9,654 bases of DNA from Flavobacteriaceae bacterium. Its GTDB lineage: Bacteria > Bacteroidota > Bacteroidia > Flavobacteriales > Flavobacteriaceae. The position numbers and the translations under genes are program-made. The stretch spans positions 1 through 9,654 of the forward strand of contig CANHNG010000038.1 of the NCBI GenBank assembly GCA_947461915.1, given 5' to 3'. Shown here piece by piece: positions 1 through 5,685 of the stretch. The notes under the pieces were generated by a model, which saw only the letters and a program-made list of their open reading frames with translations, made no database searches and was not told the DNA's origin. How positions within the stretch are numbered: position 1 is the stretch's first letter; each line of letters begins with the position of its first letter.

Positions 1-77
1 ATTTTAGAGATGTATTCTTCGATGAGTCGACAAGCAGGTTCCTGGTCATCAATTATAAAGCATTTAATGGTTTTCAT
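1..77 (-). CDS. LytTR-type response regulator, N-terminus only (partial)
   Basis: The minus strand reads from an ATG at 77-75 for 25 codons until the window ends: MKTIKCFIIDDQEPACRLIE, then five more residues. The beta-1 strand followed by the acidic pair D10-D11 and a Q-E-P-A segment is the start of a receiver (REC) domain; the usual form in LytTR regulators is IIDDEPLA. The phospho-acceptor aspartate and the output domain lie outside the window, so a LytTR DNA-binding domain is inferred from the partner kinase, which is of the class that normally pairs with LytTR regulators. The gene begins 86 nt after the kinase stop on the same strand, with no obvious promoter between, so co-transcription is likely. 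Substitution of the more usual glutamate by Q12 is mild and seen in this family. Confidence 0.85.
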   Translation of the reverse strand, partial: MKTIKCFIIDDQEPACRLIEEYISK

Positions 78-163
78 ATGTTGCTATTTATTGTTTTTTA
101 TCGGTCATATGTAATTCACATATAATCTTTGGTGTTTACGACCAATTTTTGGTTATGCTCATT

Positions 164-1183
164 TCATAATCGTATTTTTAAATTAACCGTGTAGCGGTTT
201 TCTAAATCGGTAACCTCGTATTCGTATTGTCCTATATAATCCAGTTCCAATCTTGAAATCGTGTTGTGGTTTCCTATTCCTTTTTCTAGCTTGTTTTGCA
301 GGGTCACTTTGTTGTTTTCTACCTTAAAATACAGGAAATCCTGATCTGTTGCCAATTCGATTTTTACATACGATTCTTTTGAAACGCCCACTTGGCTGTG
401 TTTGAAGGCATTTTCTATAAAATTAAGTAACAGCATCGGGGCAATGCGTTGGCCTTCGTCAAATAATTTGTGCTTGAAGGTGATGTTGATGTCAGCACTG
501 TAATTTAACTTATACAATTTGATGAAATCATCAATCAGGGTTACTTCCTTACTGATTAACACCCTCTGGCTGGAGCAATCATAAATTAAATACCGCATAA
601 AGTTAGATAAATTATGAATCATAACAGCGGCATCTGGACTCGTGCTATGGCATTTTGAATAGATGGAGTTAAGGGTATTAAAGAGAAAATGAGGGCTAAA
701 TTGACTTTTTAACAAATCCACCTCGAATTTATTTTTTTCCTTTATTAAACGGTACATTGCTGCTTTATTTTCTATCTGATAGATCCAGTCCGAATAAAAA
801 AGGGAGCTTGCCAAAGTAAACACCACCAAAAACGAATCGACATACAAAATTTCATCGGCCAAGTAAGGGATATTTATTTTTAGAAAAATCCTAAGAAAAT
901 AGCAGGCCAGAATTAAAGCAGCGATAAAGAGTGTATTTTTAATCAAAAAAGAAGTGTATTTTTTGTTGGCCACCATTTCTTTTGCAAAAAAAACGGAATT
1001 CACATAAAACACCGAATACCCAAACAAAAGCATCTCCATAAGAGCATAGCCTTTTTCGAAATTGGAAGGAAGTTGGAGTTTTCTTTCTATAAAAAAAGAG
1101 ACGAAAAGCGCCATGAAACAGCAGTAAAAAAACTGGAAGGCCGTTTTCTTAAAAAAAATTAATTGGTGCTTTGATTTTAACAT
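164..1183 (-). CDS. Sensor histidine kinase, His_kinase/YehU (LytS-like) class
   Basis: A 339-residue inner-membrane sensor kinase. Hydrophobic segments at about residues 13-31, 46-66, 80-100 and 111-131 predict four membrane helices with very little extracytoplasmic sequence, so the signal is probably sensed within or near the membrane. A short linker (about 137-160) leads to the dimerisation/phospho-acceptor motif QFSPHFLFNTLNSIYS, with H165 the expected phosphorylated histidine. The HATPase part shows the N box NFIENAFKHS (254-263, key N258) and a G box GIGNHN (302-307) followed by the RL typical of this class. No PAS, HAMP or periplasmic domain is present. The start ATG (1183-1181) has no Shine-Dalgarno, as usual in Bacteroidota. 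It is followed on the same strand by its likely response regulator, and it is divergent from a hydrolase-transporter pair that it probably controls; that target is inferred. Confidence 0.93.
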   Translation of the reverse strand: MLKSKHQLIFFKKTAFQFFYCCFMALFVSFFIERKLQLPSNFEKGYALMEMLLFGYSVFYVNSVFFAKEMVANKKYTSFLIKNTLFIAALILACYFLRIFLKINIPYLADEILYVDSFLVVFTLASSLFYSDWIYQIENKAAMYRLIKEKNKFEVDLLKSQFSPHFLFNTLNSIYSKCHSTSPDAAVMIHNLSNFMRYLIYDCSSQRVLISKEVTLIDDFIKLYKLNYSADINITFKHKLFDEGQRIAPMLLLNFIENAFKHSQVGVSKESYVKIELATDQDFLYFKVENNKVTLQNKLEKGIGNHNTISRLELDYIGQYEYEVTDLENRYTVNLKIRL

Positions 1184-1188
1184 TAGTG

Positions 1189-1198
1189 AACTATAGTT
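1189..1198. promoter_or_regulatory. Perfect 10-bp palindrome just upstream of the kinase start
   Basis: AACTATAGTT is self-complementary and lies 6 nt upstream of the kinase ATG (1183). It overlaps AGTGAACTAT (1185-1194), a 10-mer that recurs exactly at 1296-1305 in the same spacer, at the end of the direct-repeat block. This suggests a protein-binding site near the kinase translation start, but the element is short and could be chance in AT-rich DNA. Confidence 0.3.
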
Positions 1199-1255
1199 AA
1201 GCTATTGAAAAAATAATTTTTATTTTTTAAACATCCAAAAAGAGTGTCTTTGTCC

Positions 1256-1301
1256 TTAATTTGCATTTTTTTGCAGTGAAAATAGATTAATTTGCAGTGA
1301 A
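1256..1301. promoter_or_regulatory. Phased direct repeats, candidate LytTR-type operator
   Basis: The 11-mer TTTGCAGTGAA occurs exactly at 1270-1280 and 1291-1301, a 21-bp period (two helical turns). A third, partial copy of the TTTGCA core is at 1260-1265, ten bases before the first, and TTAATTTGCA is exact at 1256-1265 and 1287-1296. LytTR regulators typically bind two direct repeats of about 9 bp with a 21-22 bp period, placed upstream of the -35 region, which matches this layout. The block ends about 50 bases before the predicted -7 of the hydrolase operon. An alternative is that TTAATTTG elements are near-miss -7 boxes. Confidence 0.5.
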
Positions 1302-1330
1302 CTATTTGAGTCTGTAATCTCGACTTGCTT

Positions 1331-1360
1331 CTGATAAGGCTAAACTACAATTTAATTTTG
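1331..1360 (+). promoter_or_regulatory. Promoter for the hydrolase-transporter operon
   Basis: TAATTTTG at 1353-1360 matches the Bacteroidota -7 consensus TAnnTTTG exactly. CTG at 1331-1333, 19 bases upstream, is a one-mismatch -33 element; a true TTG at 1325-1327 is 25 bases away, slightly long. A transcript would start near 1367, giving a leader of about 57 nt before the ATG at 1424. A weak -33 next to a good -7 is what one expects of an activator-dependent promoter. Confidence 0.5.
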
Positions 1361-1423
1361 ATTTTCATTTTTTTTATATCAACTTGCATCACCATATACA
1401 CAAAAATTTTATTCAATTGATTT

Positions 1424-2332
1424 ATGAAAAATCATTTTATGGCAATCCAAATGGTACTTTTTTTCGCACTTGCTTCATGCACTAAAAATAGTACACCAGA
1501 AAGCGATTCGGGCCTATTGAATTCGGGCTCTGGTAGCTTTGTTTTTTCCTATTCGGAGTTGCCGCAAAAACCAATAAACGTTTTTTATCACATCCCCTCT
1601 GGAGACAGGCAAAACATGCCGATTGTCATGGTTTTCCATGGTGATGAACGAAACGCAATAGATTACCGGAATATCTGGGTCAAAGCATCCGATCAGTATG
1701 GTTTCATGGTTTTTGCCCCTGAATTTACCATTGCTGATTTTCCTAGTGGAAGTTCCTATATTATTGGGAATGTGTATCAAGATGGGAATTTCCCCACGCC
1801 CCAAACCCTAAACAAGGAAACTATTTGGACCTTTTCTATAATCGAGCCACTCTTTGATTTTATTAAAACCAATTCTGGAAGTAATGCCCTAACCTATGAT
1901 CTATTTGGACATTCGGGAGGAGGTCAATTTGTGCATCGTTTTGTTTTATTAAAACCGAATGCCCGATACAACAAGGCTATAGCCGCTAATAGCGGATGGT
2001 ACACGGTTCCGGATGGCGTGGCTAATTTTCCATACGGAATCATGAATAGCCCCATCACATCCATACAACCCCAGAATTATTTTGGCAGACAATTGTACAT
2101 TACCGTTGGAGAATTAGACAATTATGGATCTGATTCCTCGCTTCGGCACAATACCGCTAGCGACTTGCAGGGATTAAATCGTCTGGATCGTGCCCATTAT
2201 TTCTTTTCCAATAGTCAGAGCTATGCTCAAAAGATGAATTCCGAATTTAATTGGATATTTCGTGTCGTTCCAAATTCAGGTCATGACCCAACAAAGATGT
2301 CAAACGATGCTGTTCCTATCCTTTTTCCATAA
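1424..2332 (+). CDS. Alpha/beta-hydrolase lipoprotein
   Basis: A 302-residue exported hydrolase. The N-terminus is a short lipoprotein signal peptide with lipobox LASC (cysteine C19), followed by a Ser/Gly-rich linker, so it should be lipid-anchored in the periplasm or on the cell surface. The fold is supported by an oxyanion-type HG (H72-G73 in VFHGD), a nucleophile elbow GHSGGG with S164, and a late histidine in SGHD (H287). D232 in VGELD is a plausible acid, completing a Ser-Asp-His triad. Length fits a small secreted esterase, feruloyl-esterase-like or PHB-depolymerase-like protein, but the substrate cannot be read from sequence. The ATG at 1424 is chosen because it gives the full signal peptide; M6 would shorten it. 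The transporter gene follows after 11 nt, so the two are almost certainly co-transcribed, and the hydrolase may release the transported acid. Confidence 0.85.
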   Translation: MKNHFMAIQMVLFFALASCTKNSTPESDSGLLNSGSGSFVFSYSELPQKPINVFYHIPSGDRQNMPIVMVFHGDERNAIDYRNIWVKASDQYGFMVFAPEFTIADFPSGSSYIIGNVYQDGNFPTPQTLNKETIWTFSIIEPLFDFIKTNSGSNALTYDLFGHSGGGQFVHRFVLLKPNARYNKAIAANSGWYTVPDGVANFPYGIMNSPITSIQPQNYFGRQLYITVGELDNYGSDSSLRHNTASDLQGLNRLDRAHYFFSNSQSYAQKMNSEFNWIFRVVPNSGHDPTKMSNDAVPILFP

Positions 2333-2343
2333 AAAATTGAACC

Positions 2344-3828
2344 ATGAAAGATAAAACCTTCAAAAGAAAAATAATACTATTGTTTTTTCCAATTGCCTTT
2401 ATCCTTTTAAGCACCCTGCTCAATCCTAGCGAGGCAAATCCAAATATTGGCATCATGCTCGGAATTGCGATATGGATGCTTGGGTGGTGGGTTACAGAGG
2501 TGGTTCCTATTGCCATAACCTCGCTATTGCCCATATTATTATTCCCGTTGATGGGAATCGTTAGCGGCGAAGAAATCTCTAAAGTTTATTTCAATGAAGT
2601 CATATTTTTGTATATCGGTGGTTTTTTGCTGGCCTTATCAATAGAAAAATGGGAAGTGCACAAACGAATTGCCTCGCGTACCTTAATGATTTTTGGGCAA
2701 GGCACTTTTCAAATTTTAGCGGGATTCATGCTGATTACTTCCTTACTTTCCATGTGGATGTCCAATACTTCCATTGCCCTATTAATGCTTCCCATTGGGA
2801 TTTCTGTAATAGAAAAATTAGTAGAAATCTATGGCGAAAAAGAAATCGGGAGATTTAAAACGGGATTGCTTCTGGGGATTGCTTATGCAAGTTCAATAGG
2901 CGGAATGGCCACTTTGATTGGAACGCCAACCAATTTAGTTTTTCTAAAAATCTATGAATCCCACTTTAAAAATGGACCCACTATCAATTTTGCCAACTGG
3001 ATGATTTTTGCTTTTCCTATTTACATCTTGTTGATGATAGCTGCTTTTTTAATATTATATCTCTTTTTTAGACCTAAGAAAAAGCTGGAAATTATTGACA
3101 GCACATTTTTTCAAATTGAAAACATGAAACTGGGCAAAGTAACCTTTGAACAAAAAGTAGTTTTGTTTGTGTTTTTACTTTTTGCTGTATTAATGATTTT
3201 TAGGGCTGATATCGCTATTGGATCATTCCGAATCCCGGGATGGAGTACTCTTTTTTCAAAATCATATTATATTATTGATGCTGTTGTAGCGGTTTTTATC
3301 AGTATTTTACTTTTTATTATCCCCTCAAAAAACAGCCCTGGCAGCACCATAATGGACTGGAATACGGCTAGTCGAATTCCATGGGGAATCATATTGCTTT
3401 TTGGGGGTGGCTTTGCCCTTGAAAAAGGATTTGAAGCTTCAGGATTAACCCTTTGGTTTGCCTCGAAGATTGATTTACTGTCCGGAAATCACATCATAGT
3501 CATCATATTGGCCGCTTGCTTTATAGCCTTATTGATGACCCAACTGGTTGCAAATGTAACGGTAGTGCAGGCCTTGTTGCCATTGTGTGTGGCGCTATCC
3601 ATTTCGCTGAAAATCAATCCACTATTTTTGATGTTACCCATTACTTTTAGCGCTTCGGCCGCCTTTATGCTGCCGATTTCGACTCCTCCAAACGCTATTC
3701 TTTTGGCCACCGGTCAAATGAAAATGAAAGAAATGCTTTTGCCAGGACTTATATTAGTGGTGATTTCGGGATTGGTCATCGGTTTCGCCATGTTGTATTG
3801 GGGAAGTTATGTTTTTGGTATAAAGTGA
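2344..3828 (+). CDS. DASS/SLC13-family sodium-coupled carboxylate (or sulfate) transporter
   Basis: A 494-residue integral inner-membrane protein, normal length for divalent anion:sodium symporters. The N-terminal half carries the carboxylate and sodium motif SNT (140-142, in MWMSNTS) and IGTPTN (192-197). The C-terminal half carries the family signature SASAAFMLPISTPPNAI (436-452). In the inverted-repeat fold of this family each half supplies an SNT motif to the substrate site. Here the second reads ANV (403-405, in LVANVTVV), so one carboxylate-binding half-site is atypical and the substrate may not be a simple C4 dicarboxylate. The long soluble hydrophilic loop around 243-270 is typical. 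It begins 11 nt after the hydrolase stop. Direction and ion coupling are family knowledge; substrate is unknown. Confidence 0.92.
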   Translation: MKDKTFKRKIILLFFPIAFILLSTLLNPSEANPNIGIMLGIAIWMLGWWVTEVVPIAITSLLPILLFPLMGIVSGEEISKVYFNEVIFLYIGGFLLALSIEKWEVHKRIASRTLMIFGQGTFQILAGFMLITSLLSMWMSNTSIALLMLPIGISVIEKLVEIYGEKEIGRFKTGLLLGIAYASSIGGMATLIGTPTNLVFLKIYESHFKNGPTINFANWMIFAFPIYILLMIAAFLILYLFFRPKKKLEIIDSTFFQIENMKLGKVTFEQKVVLFVFLLFAVLMIFRADIAIGSFRIPGWSTLFSKSYYIIDAVVAVFISILLFIIPSKNSPGSTIMDWNTASRIPWGIILLFGGGFALEKGFEASGLTLWFASKIDLLSGNHIIVIILAACFIALLMTQLVANVTVVQALLPLCVALSISLKINPLFLMLPITFSASAAFMLPISTPPNAILLATGQMKMKEMLLPGLILVVISGLVIGFAMLYWGSYVFGIK

Positions 3829-4009
3829 GATTGATAGGATAAGCCACATTTGTGATTTTGCCAGTATGCATCTTCAATAATGATTTAAATTGTTTTTAAT
3901 CGAAGTCCGCGCTTTTTATGATACTTTTCCTTTTTAGATTTATAAATAGAGCCATTGATTCTCATTAATTTGAAGTCACAAAGCTTGAAAACTAAAAACA
4001 AGTCACAAA
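3829..4009. other. Non-coding spacer after the transporter gene
   Basis: No credible reading frame or RNA gene was seen. The only pattern is a direct 10-mer AAGTCACAAA at 3973-3982 and 4000-4009, just before the first terminator hairpin. With the two 113-bp repeats that follow, the gene-free stretch runs to the tRNA end at 4265. Confidence 0.5.
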
Positions 4010-4037
4010 AAAAACCGCTTCTTTCGAAGCGGTTTTT
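4010..4037. terminator. Bidirectional terminator hairpin, GAAA loop on the minus strand
   Basis: A perfect 12-bp stem (4010-4021 with 4026-4037) has core ACCGCTTC/GAAGCGGT and is flanked by A and T runs on both sides, so it can terminate in either direction. The loop is TTTC on the plus strand and GAAA, a stable GNRA tetraloop, on the minus strand. It can end the hydrolase-transporter transcript and is also the last of three terminators behind the tRNA. Confidence 0.8.
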
Positions 4038-4109
4038 GTACACTGTTCAGATAAAAAATCTAACCTTTTGATTTCTGATTTAAATAAATTCTGTTATTTT
4101 TTTGAAGAA

Positions 4110-4139
4110 AAAAACCTCTAAATTTCTTTAGAGGTTTTT
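4110..4139 (-). terminator. Terminator hairpin in repeat copy 1
   Basis: A 13-bp stem pairs 4110-4122 with 4127-4139 around core CCTCTAAA/TTTAGAGG, with TTTC between, which reads GAAA on the minus strand. Flanking A and T runs give a U-tract on either strand. The orientation behind the minus-strand tRNA and the GNRA loop favour the minus strand. Confidence 0.78.
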
Positions 4140-4222
4140 GGTACGACTTAGTACACTGTTCAGATAAAAAATCTAACCTTTTGATTTCTGATTTAAATAA
4201 ATTCTGTGATTTTTTTGAAGAA

Positions 4223-4252
4223 AAAAACCTCTAAATTTCTTTAGAGGTTTTT
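4223..4252 (-). terminator. Primary terminator of the tRNA-Leu transcript (repeat copy 2)
   Basis: Identical to the hairpin in the other repeat copy: stem 4223-4235 with 4240-4252, minus-strand GAAA loop, then a U-tract. It begins 13 nt past the tRNA 3' end (4265), the expected place for its intrinsic terminator. Confidence 0.85.
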
Positions 4253-4264
4253 GGTACGACTTAG

Positions 4265-4344
4265 TACCCGGAGCCGGAGTCGAACCGGCACGGTTTCCCA
4301 CAGGTGTTTGAGACCAGCGCGTCTACCAATTCCGCCATCCGGGC
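4265..4344 (-). tRNA. tRNA-Leu (anticodon CAA)
   Basis: The minus strand folds into a class II tRNA of 80 nt. The acceptor stem is GCCCGGA with TCCGGGT (one G-U pair), the D stem is GCG/CGC around AATTGGTAGA, the anticodon loop is CTCAAAC giving CAA for UUG codons, and the T arm is GCCGG-TTCGACT-CCGGC. The discriminator is A; CCA is not encoded (the next bases are CTA). The variable region is short for Leu, about 11 nt with a GG-GAAA-CC mini-arm, and the anticodon stem CTGGT/ACCTG contains one U-U opposition (28-42). A leader hairpin precedes it and a terminator follows. Confidence 0.93.
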
Positions 4345-4354
4345 TTAGCAGACC

Positions 4355-4376
4355 TGAAATAACAACAGTTATTTCA
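4355..4376 (-). other. Perfect 9-bp hairpin in the tRNA-Leu leader
   Basis: TGAAATAAC (4355-4363) pairs perfectly with GTTATTTCA (4368-4376) around a 4-nt loop. On the minus-strand transcript it lies 10 nt upstream of the mature tRNA 5' end, in a leader of roughly 75-80 nt. A second, 6-bp hairpin (TTTAGC 4393-4398 with GCTAAA 4403-4408) lies further upstream. They may guide 5' processing or isolate the tRNA fold. Confidence 0.6.
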
Positions 4377-4430
4377 ACGCAATAAAGAGATATTTAGCGA
4401 TAGCTAAACGTCTTTTCCTTTAACACGGTG

Positions 4431-4438
4431 CAAATGTA
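4431..4438 (-). promoter_or_regulatory. -7 element of the tRNA-Leu promoter
   Basis: On the minus strand TACATTTG (4438 down to 4431) matches TAnnTTTG exactly and is followed by CACC, a common continuation in flavobacterial stable-RNA promoters. No clear -33 TTG sits at the usual distance; the nearest is only 13 bases upstream. The start would be near 4424. Confidence 0.65.
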
Positions 4439-4482
4439 AAAAATATAATAACAAATTCTAATAAAAATTCTCTAAAATTTCC

Positions 4483-4512
4483 TTTCCAAGTTCGATTTTA
4501 TTGCTAAATTTG
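4483..4512 (+). promoter_or_regulatory. prs promoter
   Basis: TAAATTTG at 4505-4512 is an exact TAnnTTTG -7 element. TTC at 4484-4486, 18 bases upstream, is the best -33 candidate, with one mismatch to TTG. Transcription should begin near 4518, giving a leader of about 115 nt before the prs ATG. The sequence from -7 into the transcript closely matches the divergent tRNA promoter. Confidence 0.65.
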
Positions 4513-4558
4513 CACCTCGTTAAAAGGAAACAGACTAACTTACTACACCCGAGGTGCA
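4511..4558. promoter_or_regulatory. 9-bp inverted repeat around the prs start
   Basis: TGCACCTCG (4511-4519) and CGAGGTGCA (4550-4558) are exact reverse complements separated by 30 bases. The left arm overlaps the end of the -7 element and the predicted transcription start, so most of it would not be in the mRNA. That favours a DNA-level operator over an RNA hairpin, unless transcription begins further upstream. Confidence 0.45.
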
Positions 4559-4632
4559 TACAAAAATTTGGATTTTAAAATGTTTAAAAGCTGAATTATC
4601 CTGGAGTGTAGCAAAATAAAAAAACAAATTTA

Positions 4633-5574
4633 ATGTCAAACCTAAAGCCGGAGGCTAAAATTTTTGCGTGTTCACAAAGTGTTTATCTTGCTGAAAAAAT
4701 GGCAAAGGAATACGGGATTCCTTTAGGTAAAATGACAATGTCCAAATATAGTGACGGAGAATTTCAGCCGTCTTATGAAGAATCAATCCGAGGACTGCGG
4801 GTATTTATTGTTTGTTCTACTTTTCCAAATGCTGATAACCTGATGGAATTGTTGCTGATGATAGATGCTGCAAAACGCGCTTCGGCAAGACATATAACTG
4901 CCGTAATTCCTTATTTTGGTTGGGCAAGACAAGACAGAAAAGACAAACCAAGGGTTCCGATTGGGGCAAAACTGACTGCTAAATTGTTAGAAACCGCCGG
5001 AGCAACCCGAATAATGACCATGGATTTGCATGCGGACCAAATTCAGGGATTCTTTGAAAAACCAGTAGACCACCTTTTCGCATCGACTATCTTTTTGCCT
5101 TATGTAAAAAGTTTAAATTTAGAAAATTTGACTATTGCATCTCCAGACATGGGAGGTTCTAAAAGAGCGTATGCTTATTCTAAATTTTTAAATTCGGATG
5201 TGGTTATTTGTTACAAACATAGAAAAGAAGCCAATGTTATCGATACCATGGAGCTCATTGGCGAAGTGAAAGGCCGAAATGTAATCCTAGTTGACGACAT
5301 GATTGATACGGGAGGCACCTTGGCGAAAGCCGCCGATTTGATGATAGAAAAGGGAGCCCTGAGCGTTAGAGCGATTTGTACCCATGCTATTCTGTCTGGA
5401 GATGCTTACGAAAAAATAGAAAAATCGCAATTGAGCGAATTGATAGTGACCGATTCTATTCCGTTAAAGAAGGAATCAAACAAAATAAAAGTGGTGAGTT
5501 GTGCGCCTCTTTTTGCTGAAGTAATGCACATGGTTCAACACAACAATTCCATAAGCGGAAAATTTTTAATGTAA
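4633..5574 (+). CDS. prs: Ribose-phosphate pyrophosphokinase (PRPP synthetase)
   Basis: Cytosolic enzyme making 5-phosphoribosyl-1-pyrophosphate from ribose 5-phosphate and ATP, feeding purine, pyrimidine, NAD, His and Trp synthesis. The 313-residue length is typical of class I enzymes. Visible motifs are the ATP-site stretch VIPYFGWARQDRK (91-103), the metal/ATP segment DLHADQIQGFF (131-141, with H133), the flexible catalytic-loop region YKHRKE (194-199), and the PRPP-binding loop VDDMIDTGGT (220-229). The flexible loop is less basic-rich than the KRR form in many bacteria. The ATG at 4633 is the first start giving the full N-terminal strand; there is no Shine-Dalgarno. A long leader of about 115 nt and an inverted repeat at the promoter hint at control. 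rplY follows after 111 nt and has no clear promoter of its own. Confidence 0.97.
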   Translation: MSNLKPEAKIFACSQSVYLAEKMAKEYGIPLGKMTMSKYSDGEFQPSYEESIRGLRVFIVCSTFPNADNLMELLLMIDAAKRASARHITAVIPYFGWARQDRKDKPRVPIGAKLTAKLLETAGATRIMTMDLHADQIQGFFEKPVDHLFASTIFLPYVKSLNLENLTIASPDMGGSKRAYAYSKFLNSDVVICYKHRKEANVIDTMELIGEVKGRNVILVDDMIDTGGTLAKAADLMIEKGALSVRAICTHAILSGDAYEKIEKSQLSELIVTDSIPLKKESNKIKVVSCAPLFAEVMHMVQHNNSISGKFLM

Positions 5575-5579
5575 TACCG

Positions 5580-5641
5580 TTGAGGGTTTATAGTTGAGGG
5601 TTGATAGCAAAAGTCAATACCAACAACCATAAACCAACAAC
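5580..5641. repeat. Imperfect long hairpin between prs and rplY
   Basis: GTTGAGGGTT occurs at 5580-5589 and 5593-5602. The whole left arm (from 5580) is imperfectly complementary to the C/A-rich right arm (5615-5641, with CCATAAACCAACAAC). Within the pairing, GGTTTAT pairs with ATAAACC and GTTG pairs with CAAC twice, with AG/AA oppositions at regular 13-base intervals. No T-run follows, so it is not a classic terminator; it may stabilise or process the prs-rplY mRNA. Confidence 0.6.
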
Positions 5642-5685
5642 AAACAACTAAGTAATTTATTATTTATTAACTATATTTTTTTACA

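Larger units (their letters stand above)
4038..4263. repeat. 113-bp tandem duplication (copies 4038-4150 and 4151-4263)
   Basis: Two head-to-tail 113-bp copies are identical except for T4095 versus G4208. Each starts with GTACACTGTTCAG, contains one terminator hairpin and ends with GGTACGACTTA. The copies abut exactly, and the tetranucleotide GTAC sits at each boundary (4038, 4151, 4264), the last being the encoded 3' end of the tRNA-Leu. The near-identity indicates recent tandem duplication of the tRNA terminator region or ongoing homogenisation. Confidence 0.97.

Noticed and set aside
107..153. Small dyads between kinase and regulator genes (ATATGT/ACATAT at 107-123; ACCAA/TTGGT at 141-153)
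   Set aside because: Stems of five to six bases in AT-rich DNA are expected by chance; no promoter or T-run is associated.
1256..1294. TTAATTTG elements as -7 promoter boxes
   Set aside because: Each has T where the consensus needs A at position two, and -33 spacing is poor; a better -7 exists at 1353. Kept as an alternative explanation for part of the repeat.
1514..1804. Open frame antisense to the hydrolase gene
   Set aside because: Shadow of a well-supported gene; no recognisable domain, no promoter or plausible start context.
4010..4252. CRISPR-like array from the repeated hairpins
   Set aside because: Only two long contiguous tandem copies with no variable spacers; the hairpins are terminators.
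4038..4344. Integration site (att) at the tRNA-Leu
   Set aside because: The repeats share only GTAC and adjacent flank with the tRNA 3' end; no copy of the tRNA tail and no integrase or mobile gene is present in the window.
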